This document shows positions 22,352 to 30,457 of a stretch of 35,649 nucleotides of DNA, one piece after another. How positions within the stretch are numbered: position 1 is the first letter of the stretch; each line of letters begins with the position of its first letter. A program made the position numbers and the translations under genes. Origin of the DNA: Natronohydrobacter sp. (GTDB lineage Bacteria; Pseudomonadota; Alphaproteobacteria; Rhodobacterales; Rhodobacteraceae); NCBI GenBank assembly GCA_020832585.1, contig JAFIEL010000012.1:1-35649 (forward strand). Reading direction: 5' to 3'. Under the pieces are notes generated by a model, which was given only the letters and a program-made list of their open reading frames with translations, had not been told where the DNA came from and did not search any database.

Positions 22352-24724
22352 ATGCCCAAAGATGACGGCATTGGCGCCAGCACCAAACGGCGCGAGGACG
22401 TGCGGTTTCTGACCGGAAATGGCAAATACACGGATGATATCAACCTGCGCGGACAGAGCTATGTCCATTTCCTGCGCTCGGATGTGGCCCATGGTCGGAT
22501 CAACGGCATCGACACATCGGCCGCCGAGGCCATGCCCGGTGTCTTGAAAGTGTTCACGTCCGCCGATTTCGCCAGCGCAGGCGGCATCCCTTGCGGCTGG
22601 CAGGTGACTGATCGTTTCGGCCAGGTCATGCAGGAACCGAAACACCCGATTCTGGCCGAAGGCAAGGTGCGCCATGTGGGCGATCCGATCTGTGCCGTGG
22701 TGGCCGAAACCTATGAACAGGCCCGTGATGCTGCCGAAGCCATCGAGCTTGACATCGAAGAGCTTGAACCGGTCATCGACATGAAGGCTGCCTTGGCCGA
22801 AGGTGCACCCAAGGTGCATGACGATCTGACCTCGAACCTGTGCTATGACTGGGGCTTTGTCGAAGAGAACAAGGACGCCGTGAACGCCGCTTTCGAGAGC
22901 GCCGCGCATGTGGTCAGCCTTGAATTGACCAACAACCGCCTTGTGGCGAACCCGATGGAGCCGCGCGTCGCTGTCGGCGATTATGACCCATGGGGCGACA
23001 GCCACACGCTCTACACCACCAGCCAGAACCCGCATGTGATCCGGCTGTTGATGGGCGCGTTTGTGCTCAACATCCCTGAACACAAGTTGCGGGTTGTGGC
23101 GCCTGACGTGGGCGGTGGTTTCGGGTCCAAGATCTATCACTATGCCGAAGAAGCGTTTTGCACCTATGCCGCCAAGGTCTTGAAGCGGCCAGTGAAATGG
23201 ACCTCGTCGCGCTCAGAGGCCTTCATTTCGGACGCGCATGGGCGTGACCACAAGACCAAGATCGAACTGGCGCTGGATGCGGACCACAATTTCACCGCGC
23301 TGCGCACGGAAACCTATGCGAATATGGGGGCTTACCTCTCGACCTTCGCGCCCTCGATCCCGACCTGGCTGCATGGCACGCTGATGGCGGGCAACTACAA
23401 GACCCCGCTGATCTATGTGAATGTGAAAGCGGTGTTCACCAACACAGTGCCCGTGGACGCCTATCGCGGCGCTGGTCGCCCAGAGGCCACGTTCCAGATC
23501 GAGCGTCTTGTGGACAAGGCCGCGCGCGAAATGGGCGTAGACCCGATTGAGTTGCGCCGCCAGAACTTCATCAAGCCTGACCAGTTCCCGTATCAGACCC
23601 CGGTTGCCGTGGTCTATGACACGGGCAACTATCACGCGACGATGGACAAGATGCTGGAACTTGCCGATTATGCGGGTTTCGAAGCGCGGCGTGCGGAAAG
23701 CGCCAAAAACGGCAAACTGCGCGGCTTCGGCATCGCCCATTACATCGAGGCTTGCGGCATCGCGCCTTCGAACCTTGTGGGCCAGTTGGGCGCGCGTGCG
23801 GGGCTTTACGAATCGGCCTCGATCCGGGTCAACGCCACTGGCTCGATTTCGGTCTATACCGGCAGCCACAGCCACGGGCAGGGGCATGAAACCACCTTCG
23901 CGCAGGTCGTGGCCGATATGATCGGGATTGATGCGACCAGCATCGAGATCCATCACGGCGACACGTCCAACACGCCGATGGGCATGGGCACCTATGGCTC
24001 GCGCTCGCTGGCAGTGGGCGGCTCGGCCATCGTCAAGGCCACCAACAAGGTGATCGACAAGGCCAAGAAGATCGCGGCCCACCTGCTTGAAGCCGCGCCC
24101 GAGGATATTGAACTCAAGGACGGCAAGTTCAGCGTGGCAGGCACGGATAAATCGGTGGACTGGTCGGGCGTCACGCTTGCAGCCTATGTGCCGCATAACT
24201 ATCCGCTCGAAGACCTGGAACCGGGGCTGGAGGAAACGGCGTTCTACGATCCGTCCAACTTCACCTACCCGTCAGGCGCTTATGGGTGTGAGATCGAACT
24301 GGACCCCGAGACTGGCAAGATCGACATTCTGCGCTTCATCGCGGCGGATGATTTCGGCAATATCGTCAACCCGATGATTGTCGAAGGCCAGGTGCATGGC
24401 GGGCTTGCACAGGGGATTGGTCAGGCACTCTTGGAAAACTGCGTCTATGACGAGAATGGCCAGCTTCTGTCGGGCAGCTTCATGGATTACGCCATGCCGC
24501 GCGCCGATGATGTGCGGGGCTTCACCGTGGATCATAGCTGCGTCACGCCCTGCACGCACAATCCGCTTGGCGTGAAAGGCTGTGGCGAGGCAGGGGCCAT
24601 CGGCTCGCCGCCTGCGGTGGTCAATGCGGCGATTGATGCGCTGCACCGTGCAGGCCACACCCATGTCACCCATATCGACATGCCCCTGACGCCCTCGCGC
24701 GTCTGGGCTGCGATGAACAGCTGA
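22352..24724 (+). CDS. coxL: CO dehydrogenase-like large subunit, form II (molybdopterin-binding)
   Basis: This 790-residue catalytic subunit belongs to the xanthine oxidase family. The active-site loop is AYRGAGR at residues 370-376, the form II signature; form I, proven CO dehydrogenases have AYRCSFR with the copper-binding Cys. The catalytic base is Glu 746 in GCGEAGAIGSPPAV. Other cofactor-contact blocks are PDVGGGFGSKIY, SHSHGQGHETTFAQV and GTYGSRSLAVGGSA. The ATG at 22352 follows GGGAGAG closely; longer frames run back into coxS and are not used. It probably forms an (SLM)2 complex with its neighbours. With no Cys in the loop, the Mo-Cu centre of CoxL cannot be formed in the known way, so another hydroxylation substrate is likely. 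The family is certain; the substrate is not. Confidence 0.92.
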   Translation: MPKDDGIGASTKRREDVRFLTGNGKYTDDINLRGQSYVHFLRSDVAHGRINGIDTSAAEAMPGVLKVFTSADFASAGGIPCGWQVTDRFGQVMQEPKHPILAEGKVRHVGDPICAVVAETYEQARDAAEAIELDIEELEPVIDMKAALAEGAPKVHDDLTSNLCYDWGFVEENKDAVNAAFESAAHVVSLELTNNRLVANPMEPRVAVGDYDPWGDSHTLYTTSQNPHVIRLLMGAFVLNIPEHKLRVVAPDVGGGFGSKIYHYAEEAFCTYAAKVLKRPVKWTSSRSEAFISDAHGRDHKTKIELALDADHNFTALRTETYANMGAYLSTFAPSIPTWLHGTLMAGNYKTPLIYVNVKAVFTNTVPVDAYRGAGRPEATFQIERLVDKAAREMGVDPIELRRQNFIKPDQFPYQTPVAVVYDTGNYHATMDKMLELADYAGFEARRAESAKNGKLRGFGIAHYIEACGIAPSNLVGQLGARAGLYESASIRVNATGSISVYTGSHSHGQGHETTFAQVVADMIGIDATSIEIHHGDTSNTPMGMGTYGSRSLAVGGSAIVKATNKVIDKAKKIAAHLLEAAPEDIELKDGKFSVAGTDKSVDWSGVTLAAYVPHNYPLEDLEPGLEETAFYDPSNFTYPSGAYGCEIELDPETGKIDILRFIAADDFGNIVNPMIVEGQVHGGLAQGIGQALLENCVYDENGQLLSGSFMDYAMPRADDVRGFTVDHSCVTPCTHNPLGVKGCGEAGAIGSPPAVVNAAIDALHRAGHTHVTHIDMPLTPSRVWAAMNS

Positions 24725-24738
24725 GGGAGGAAGAACCC

Positions 24739-25527
24739 ATGCATAACTTCGAGTTCGTGAAACCCTCTAGCGTGGCCGATGCGGTCGCAGCTTTGGCCAA
24801 TGGTGAAGCGCAGCCGCTGTCAGGTGGCCAGACGCTGATCCCGTCGATGAAGGCGCGGCTCAATGCGCCGGAAGTGCTGGTCAGCCTGACCGGGATTTCC
24901 GAGATGATCGGGGTTTCCCTTGATGGCGGCGCGCTGGTGGTGGGGGCGGCAACGACCCACGCGACCGTGGCGCAAGATGCGGCCAGCCACTTCCCCGCGC
25001 TTGCTGCACTCGCAGGCCAGATTGGTGATCCTGCAGTGCGCACACGCGGCACGCTGGGCGGGAGCCTTGCCAATAACGACCCGTCCGCCTGCTACCCGTC
25101 GGCGGTGCTGGGCACTGGTGCGACCATCGTGACCAATGCGCGCGAAATCGCCGCTGATGACTATTTCCAGGGCATGTTCACCACAGCGCTGGAAGAGGGC
25201 GAGATCATCACTGCGGTGCGCTTCCCGATCCCCGAGAGAGCGGCCTATGCGAAATTCCTGCAACCGGCCTCGCGTTTTGCACTGACGGGTGTGTTTGTCG
25301 CGAAATACGCCTCTGGCGTGCGTGTGGCGGTGACGGGTGCATCCGAAGGCGGCGTATTCCGCTGGGCCGAGGCAGAGGCGGCGCTGTCATCGAGCTTCGA
25401 TGCCGATGCCATCGCGCAGCTGTCGCATCCTGCCGATGGGATGATCGCGGACCTGCATGGCACGTCCGAGTATCGCGCGCATCTGGTGCGGGTGATGACG
25501 CAGCGCGCGGTGCGCGCGGCGCACTAG
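24739..25527 (+). CDS. coxM: CO dehydrogenase-type medium subunit, FAD-binding
   Basis: This 262-residue flavoprotein subunit takes electrons from CoxS and passes them to an acceptor, probably quinone. The FAD pyrophosphate contacts are LSGGQTLIPSMKARL (27-41) and GTLGGSLANNDPSACYP beginning at residue 104, the latter a variant of the usual TIGG motif. ADDYFQGMFTTALEEGEIITAVRFP is the family pattern linking the FAD and C-terminal CO_deh_flav_C domains. It is slightly shorter than the roughly 290 residues common in form I CoxM. It starts 14 bp after coxL, behind GGAGG, and is followed after 25 bp by an intrinsic terminator that ends the operon. Confidence 0.92.
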   Translation: MHNFEFVKPSSVADAVAALANGEAQPLSGGQTLIPSMKARLNAPEVLVSLTGISEMIGVSLDGGALVVGAATTHATVAQDAASHFPALAALAGQIGDPAVRTRGTLGGSLANNDPSACYPSAVLGTGATIVTNAREIAADDYFQGMFTTALEEGEIITAVRFPIPERAAYAKFLQPASRFALTGVFVAKYASGVRVAVTGASEGGVFRWAEAEAALSSSFDADAIAQLSHPADGMIADLHGTSEYRAHLVRVMTQRAVRAAH

Positions 25528-25552
25528 GCCAAACGACACGTGCGAAAATGAG

Positions 25553-25577
25553 AGAGGGCCCGCGCGGCCCTCTTTTT
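25553..25577 (+). terminator. Rho-independent terminator after coxM
   Basis: AGAGGGCC (25553-25560) and GGCCCTCT (25566-25573) form a perfect eight-base stem around CGCGC, followed by a run of T to 25577. It lies about 25 bases after the coxM stop and closes the xdhC-coxSLM unit. Confidence 0.93.
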
Positions 25578-25648
25578 CGTTTCCCGCTTGGCATTGGCGC
25601 GAAGATGCTTAGCTTGTGCAGCAACCGCACAGAAAACCCGGAGGCTCC

Positions 25649-26350
25649 ATGAGCATCGACCTGCATTACTGGCCCACGCCGAATGGCTGGAAAATCTCTA
25701 TCGCGCTGGAAGAAATGGGGCTGCCTTACCAGACCCATTTCGTCAATATCGGCGCGGGCGACCAGTTCAAGCCCGACTTCCTGAAAATCGCGCCCAATAA
25801 CCGGATGCCCGCGATTGTCGATCCCGACGGGCCGGATGGCAAGCCGATCTCGATTTTTGAATCCGGCGCGATCCTGCAATATCTGGCGCGCAAGACCGGA
25901 CAATTCGGCGGCCCGACCGAGCGGGATCGTATCGCGGTCGATCAATGGCTGATGTGGCAAATGGGTGGCTTGGGACCAATGGCGGGGCAGGCGCATCATT
26001 TCCTGAAATACGCGCCCTCGCTGGAACCGCCGCAGGATCTGCCCTATGCGAAGGACCGCTACCGCAACGAGGTGGCGCGGCTTCTGGGCGTGCTGAACAA
26101 GCAGCTTGGCGAAAACGAATATGTCGCGGGCGATTTCTATTCCATCGCCGATATGGCGATCTGGCCTTGGGCGATCCTGTGGGAGGGGCAGGAACAGACG
26201 CTCGACGACAAGCCGCATCTCGCGCGCTGGCTGGACCTGGTGGGCGCACGTCCTGCCGTGCAGAAGGGCAAAGCACTCGCCGCCGAAAAACGCTCTGATG
26301 TCCAGAAAGACCGCGAAGCGCAGAAAATCCTGTTCGGCAAACGCGATTAA
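25649..26350 (+). CDS. Glutathione S-transferase, Nu-class/YfcG-like
   Basis: This 233-residue cytoplasmic protein has a thioredoxin-like N-terminal domain starting HYWPTPNGWKISIALEEMGL, the TxNGxK pattern of the YfcG/YghU (Nu) group, whose members act as disulfide-bond oxidoreductases with glutathione rather than classic transferases. The glutathione-binding cis-Pro and Glu-Ser are in NNRMPAIVDP and ISIFESGAILQYLA. The C-terminal helical domain contains YVAGDFYSIADMAIWPW. ATG 25649 has GGAG a few bases upstream. It is flanked by the cox terminator and its own terminator, so it is a single-gene unit. Confidence 0.9.
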   Translation: MSIDLHYWPTPNGWKISIALEEMGLPYQTHFVNIGAGDQFKPDFLKIAPNNRMPAIVDPDGPDGKPISIFESGAILQYLARKTGQFGGPTERDRIAVDQWLMWQMGGLGPMAGQAHHFLKYAPSLEPPQDLPYAKDRYRNEVARLLGVLNKQLGENEYVAGDFYSIADMAIWPWAILWEGQEQTLDDKPHLARWLDLVGARPAVQKGKALAAEKRSDVQKDREAQKILFGKRD

Positions 26351-26358
26351 GCGCGATG

Positions 26359-26385
26359 GGGCAGCCAGGTCTGGCTGCCCTTCTT
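26359..26385 (+). terminator. Probable terminator after the GST gene
   Basis: GGGCAGCCAG (26359-26368) and CTGGCTGCCC (26371-26380) are perfect inverted copies, giving at least a nine-base stem with a four-base loop, followed by the weak T-tract TTCTT. It lies between the convergent GST and yciB stop codons and touches the end of yciB. Confidence 0.75.
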
Positions 26386-26983
26386 ACTCTTTCGGGGCGG
26401 AACTGTAGCGCTCGAACAGCTTGCCTTGCAGCATGAGAAATGCAAACAGCGCCAGCGGCAGCCCGAATGTGCGGAAATTCACCCAGGCGTCGGTCGTCAT
26501 CGTGCGCCAGACCAGCTCATTGGCCAGCGCCATTGCCACAAACATCATCGCCATGCGCTTTGTCAGCAGCATCCAGCCTTCATGCGTCAGCGGCAGCGCG
26601 CCTTCCATGACCAGTTCCAGCCAGCTTTGACCGCGTGCAAGGCCAATGAACAGTAGCGTCGCGAAAATCCCGTAGACCGCCGTGGGCTTCATCTTGAAGA
26701 AGCGCTCATCGTTCAGCCAGACCGTCAGCCCGCCGAAGATCACCACCATGACCAGTGTGACAAGCTGCAATCGGCTCAATCGACCCGAAAGCTTCCACAG
26801 CAGAAAGGTCGCGAATGCCATCAGCGGGATGAATGCCGCTGTCAGCAGGATGAAGGCGTCATATTCCGTGTCATTGATCAGGAATGTCTGCCCGCGCGTG
26901 GTGATGTAGCCCACGAAAAACAGGAATACCGGCCCCAGTTCCAGACCGATCTTGACCGCAGGCGACACCTGTTTCTCTGACAT
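26384..26983 (-). CDS. yciB: Inner membrane-spanning protein YciB / intracellular septation protein A family
   Basis: This 199-residue membrane protein has five or more hydrophobic helices. The family pattern is clear: KIGLELGPVFLFFVGYI at the N-terminus, GGLTVWLNDERFFKMKPTAVY in the middle (the invariant Asp-x-x-Phe-x-Lys-x-Lys-Pro motif), and LANELVWRTMTTDAWVNFRTFGLP near the end. It is an envelope protein linked to septation and cell-envelope upkeep in enterics. In alphaproteobacteria the function is not settled. AGAGGA lies seven bases before the ATG. It starts 40 bp after the 1099-residue protein gene on the same strand, so the two are probably co-transcribed. Confidence 0.93.
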   Translation of the reverse strand: MSEKQVSPAVKIGLELGPVFLFFVGYITTRGQTFLINDTEYDAFILLTAAFIPLMAFATFLLWKLSGRLSRLQLVTLVMVVIFGGLTVWLNDERFFKMKPTAVYGIFATLLFIGLARGQSWLELVMEGALPLTHEGWMLLTKRMAMMFVAMALANELVWRTMTTDAWVNFRTFGLPLALFAFLMLQGKLFERYSSAPKE

Positions 26984-27023
26984 CGAATTTCCTCTCAGGT
27001 CATTGCCCCGGTCTTATCGCGAC

Positions 27024-30000
27024 TCAAGAGGCGATGCGCAACACCACATCACGTCCGCGCCTGGAGTAGCGCAGTTCATTTTCGCTGATCGCGGTGACAC
27101 TTCCGTTATCCAGCGAATCCCCGACCCGGACCGTGACCACGCGCCCATTCGACAGCCGCACCAGCGCCCGGCGGCTTGAGGATGTCCCCATCACCCCGAT
27201 CAGGTTGATCTGGCGCAGATTGATGGCGCGGGCCTGCGTCGCCTCGCGCGCGACAGAGGCCGAGGACGGGATGGGCGGTGCTGCGGGCACGGCCGCCCGC
27301 GCAGTCTGGACCGGGGCCTGCGCAGCAGGGGCGGGGGCTGCCGCCACTGCGGCGGGTGTCTGGGTTGTGCTGCGCGGCTGCGCGGCACGCAAGGCGCGCT
27401 GCACCACGGCGGCGAATTGACTGGGACGCGCACTGGGCCGCGCCGATGCGGCCACGGCCAGCGCCGTTCCCTCGATCTCTGGTCCGGTCTCTGCCGCGCG
27501 TGCAGCTTCTGCCAGATCCGTCACGGCAGCGGGCCGCGCCGCCGGACGCAAGGCAGTCAGCGCAACGCCGCCCGGAGGCGGCGTGTCAAGCTCGGCCTGA
27601 TCTGCGCTCGGATCAGGCGCAGGTTCGTCATTTGTCGGCGGTGCAAGGGCCTCTGAGTCGATATCCACGGCAGCGGGTTCAGGGGCTGGTGGTTCGGGGG
27701 TCAGTCCCGCCGGGCGGGCAGGTGGCACCACGGCAGGCCGTCCCTCGGTCACGACGATTTCAAGCGTGCTCTCGTCCAGCGGGTCGAGTGCAGAGTCTGG
27801 CGCTGCCAGCGTTTCGGGCGCTGCGTCCGGCGCGATTTCAGCCTCTGGTGTGTCCGCCAGCTCGGTTGTCAGCTCAGCCTCTGCGGCATCTGCGGTCTCT
27901 GCGGTCTCTGCAGCCTCTGCGGCCTCGTCACTAGGCTCGGATGCCGTCGCGGCCTCTGTCTCGGGCGCCAATCCCTCGGGCCGCGTGGGCGGGACAACTG
28001 CCGGGGTGCCTTCGGTCACGTCAATCTCAAGCTCGGCTTCCCCTTCGGGCAAGGCAAGTCCGGTCTCGGTGTCGGCTTCCGGTGTGGGCGCTGTCGCCTG
28101 ATCGGGGGTCGCTTCCAGCGCCAATATGGCCTGCTCCACCTCGGAGCGCGTCGGCGGCAGGGGGTCGGCACCGAAAGGCGCGGGGGGCAACGGGGCCTCT
28201 GGAAGCGGCAAATGGTCTTGCGGGGCCAGCAAAGCAGAAGACCGCACCCCGGCAACGCGTCCCGTCGGCTGTTCAATCTCGGCAACTGGCGCAGCGTCCA
28301 GGGATGCGTCCGGTTGCTGGGCGGCTTCCTCAACGGGTGCCGGCTCTGGCGCATCAAGCGGAAGCTGTTGTGCCGCGTCCTCAAGACCCAGTGCGGCCTC
28401 GATGTCGTCCATGCTCTCGGGGAAAACAGCCTCGGGCTCTGCCTGACTTGTTTCCAGCGGTGCAGAGGCGGCTGGCGGCTCTGCCTGTTCCGCGATTTCG
28501 GGGGCAACCGGACCGGTGTTCAGAAAATACGCCACCCAGATCGCTGCGGCGACAAGGATCAGCCCGATCCCGGCAAGTATCAGCAGCGCACGCTGCGGCA
28601 CCGCACGCGTGGTGTCGATCTGTCCGCGCGCTCCGAAAATTGTCAGCCGTTCCGCCTCTGTTGCCGGAACTGCCGACTTTCCACCTGCGCGCGCCTGCAA
28701 GGTCTCGAGCGGGTCCTTGCGCTCGGTCAACCCTGCTGCGGGACTCATCTTGATCGGATAGGGGCTCTTGGCGTCCGGGGTGGACCGGGCCTTACCCTTG
28801 TCCGCAGCGGGCTTCTCGGCCGGCACCGGTGCCGACGCGATGCTGGTCGCCTTCTTTGAGGTCGCCAGTGTTGTAGTTGACTGTGTTGTAGTTGGCTCTG
28901 TCGTGGTTGGCTGTGTCGTGCTCGCCGGTTTTTCCACCGTCGCAGCCCCAAGCACCTTGGTCAGTCCGCCAAGCTTGCTTTTCGACAAATTCTGTGCACC
29001 TGCAAGCTTCGCGCGCAGACCGCCCAGCAGATTGGAGGCAGGTTTCGCTTCCTCCGCTTTTGCCGCTGGCGCGTCTGGCACCGTGGGCGCGGCGCGGCGT
29101 GAGCGAAAGGAAACCGGGTTCTCGGCTGGTGCGTCCGCACTCGGTTCGGGCGCGGCGGTCGCTTTCACAGGCGACTGCTTGGAGGGCAGAACGTCCGTAA
29201 GTTTCTGCCTTGCGCGGTCGAGCGCACTCATCCCCTCTGCCAACGGTCCTGCAGCGGGCGTCCGGGTTTCTGACGCGGCCTTTGCCGCGCGCAGTTTCGC
29301 AAGCAGCGCGGATTTGCGCTGATCCGCAGCCGCCTGACCGAACCTTGCGCCCTCTGGAACAGATGTAGCGGGCACGACAGGCGATGGGGCGGCCGGTGCC
29401 GGGATGACAGGTTCAGGCGCGGGTTCTGGCTTGTCTGTGGCCTTGGCATCCGGCTTGTCCGCAGTCGCGCTCTCGGTTGCGTCGGTACCCGCTTCGAGAT
29501 CGTCCTCGTCCGTATCGTCACCATTCCCGGCATCTGTGGACGTATCGTCGGCAGTTGTTTTCCGCTTCTTTCTCGATTTGGCCTTCTTCTCTACAGGCGC
29601 GTCAGGTTCTGATGTCGCCTTGGTCTCAGCTTTCGGCGCTGTTTCCTTGGGCGCTTCGGGCACCGATTCGGGCTCGGGTTTCGCCTCTGGCTTTGACGCT
29701 TCATCAGCCGCTTCCGCGAGATCGGCCTGCAATTCAGGCTCCGGGGTTTTCACCAGTTCCGGCTCAGGCAGATTGGCAATCCCGGTTTCGCGCAGAACGT
29801 CCTGATCGCGCTCCAGCAGCGACAGGTCGCCGACAATCTCGCGTGCGCCCCGCGTCGGGCCGAAAAACGGCTCTTGCGGGAAGCCGCCATTGACCGGGGC
29901 CGCGACACTGCTGACGGGGTTCAGATCGAAACTGCGGGCGAAATCTTCGGCCTCGACCAGCGTCTCGCGGGCCACGACTGCCACATGGGCCATGCCGTCG

Positions 30001-30323
30001 GTCACAGTCCAGTCGAAATCCAGCTCCTCGACCAGATAGGGGGTGCGGCCTGCAAGCTGTGCGCGGATTTCATGGCCCTGCATCTCGCGGTTGCGCGCTG
30101 CGACCGGCAGATCGCAGAACAGGATCTGTTCATCGGGCACAACAAGCTTGGTGCGCACACCTTCCGGGGCAAGCGCAGAGGCGATCTTGGCCAGCCCCTG
30201 CATCTGCACATCCATATCCGCAGCATCAGGCGCGACAGCGCCAACGCGCAACCAGCCGGTTGTGTCGCGTTGCCAGAGTGTGATGCCGTCGTCAGTCAGG
30301 CCAAGAGCAAAATTCGGTTTCAT
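27024..30323 (-). CDS. Large single-pass membrane protein with GspL/PilM-like N-terminus and GspC/PilP-like C-terminus
   Basis: This 1099-residue protein is not a standard annotated enzyme. Residues 1 to about 165 (FALGLTDDGITLWQR, LVVPDEQILFCDLPV, TPYLVEELDFDWTV, VAVVARETLVEAEDFA) read like the actin-fold cytoplasmic domain of type II secretion GspL or pilus PilM. Residues about 185-575 are Ala/Pro/Glu/Lys-rich and of low complexity. One membrane helix spans about 579-601 (ILAGIGLILVAAAIWVAYFL). A second long acidic, Pro/Ala-rich linker follows with two copies of a 24-residue repeat (765-788, 854-877). Residues 1038-1099 (INLIGVMGTSSSRRALVRL, VVTVRVGDSLDNGSVTAI) resemble the GspC homology/PilP fold. 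AAAGG lies six bases before the ATG. No other secretion or pilus gene is nearby. The domain calls are by pattern, not by search. Confidence 0.65.
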   Translation of the reverse strand: MKPNFALGLTDDGITLWQRDTTGWLRVGAVAPDAADMDVQMQGLAKIASALAPEGVRTKLVVPDEQILFCDLPVAARNREMQGHEIRAQLAGRTPYLVEELDFDWTVTDGMAHVAVVARETLVEAEDFARSFDLNPVSSVAAPVNGGFPQEPFFGPTRGAREIVGDLSLLERDQDVLRETGIANLPEPELVKTPEPELQADLAEAADEASKPEAKPEPESVPEAPKETAPKAETKATSEPDAPVEKKAKSRKKRKTTADDTSTDAGNGDDTDEDDLEAGTDATESATADKPDAKATDKPEPAPEPVIPAPAAPSPVVPATSVPEGARFGQAAADQRKSALLAKLRAAKAASETRTPAAGPLAEGMSALDRARQKLTDVLPSKQSPVKATAAPEPSADAPAENPVSFRSRRAAPTVPDAPAAKAEEAKPASNLLGGLRAKLAGAQNLSKSKLGGLTKVLGAATVEKPASTTQPTTTEPTTTQSTTTLATSKKATSIASAPVPAEKPAADKGKARSTPDAKSPYPIKMSPAAGLTERKDPLETLQARAGGKSAVPATEAERLTIFGARGQIDTTRAVPQRALLILAGIGLILVAAAIWVAYFLNTGPVAPEIAEQAEPPAASAPLETSQAEPEAVFPESMDDIEAALGLEDAAQQLPLDAPEPAPVEEAAQQPDASLDAAPVAEIEQPTGRVAGVRSSALLAPQDHLPLPEAPLPPAPFGADPLPPTRSEVEQAILALEATPDQATAPTPEADTETGLALPEGEAELEIDVTEGTPAVVPPTRPEGLAPETEAATASEPSDEAAEAAETAETADAAEAELTTELADTPEAEIAPDAAPETLAAPDSALDPLDESTLEIVVTEGRPAVVPPARPAGLTPEPPAPEPAAVDIDSEALAPPTNDEPAPDPSADQAELDTPPPGGVALTALRPAARPAAVTDLAEAARAAETGPEIEGTALAVAASARPSARPSQFAAVVQRALRAAQPRSTTQTPAAVAAAPAPAAQAPVQTARAAVPAAPPIPSSASVAREATQARAINLRQINLIGVMGTSSSRRALVRLSNGRVVTVRVGDSLDNGSVTAISENELRYSRRGRDVVLRIAS

Positions 30324-30418
30324 GTCTGGCCTTTAGCACAGGAAGTCACATGATCGGGAGTCACAAATCCCTCAGTCTCGGAAACCGGGGCGAAAAATCG
30401 CCCATCTGGTCGGACATC

Positions 30419-30451
30419 TGCGCGCACAGGGCCGTGAGCCCCATGCGCGCA
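30419..30451 (-). other. Stem-loop downstream of metY
   Basis: The self-complementary octamer TGCGCGCA occurs at 30419-30426 and 30444-30451, and the bases inside continue the stem (two wobble pairs on the minus strand, then GGGC/GCCC). It lies just after the metY stop on the minus strand. A T-run appears only about 17 bases later, so it is at best a weak terminator or an mRNA-end stabiliser. Confidence 0.45.
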
Positions 30452-30457
30452 GGCGGG

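Noticed and set aside
22220-24196. Two frames of about 300 residues on the minus strand opposite coxL
   Set aside because: coxL is unambiguous on the plus strand. These frames have no ribosome site and no domain pattern.
28855-28930. Short tandem GT-rich repeat (GTTGTAGTTG-like) that at first looked like a repeat array
   Set aside because: It is the coding sequence of a Thr/Pro-rich stretch in the large membrane protein. The units are too short and uneven for CRISPR or an attachment site.
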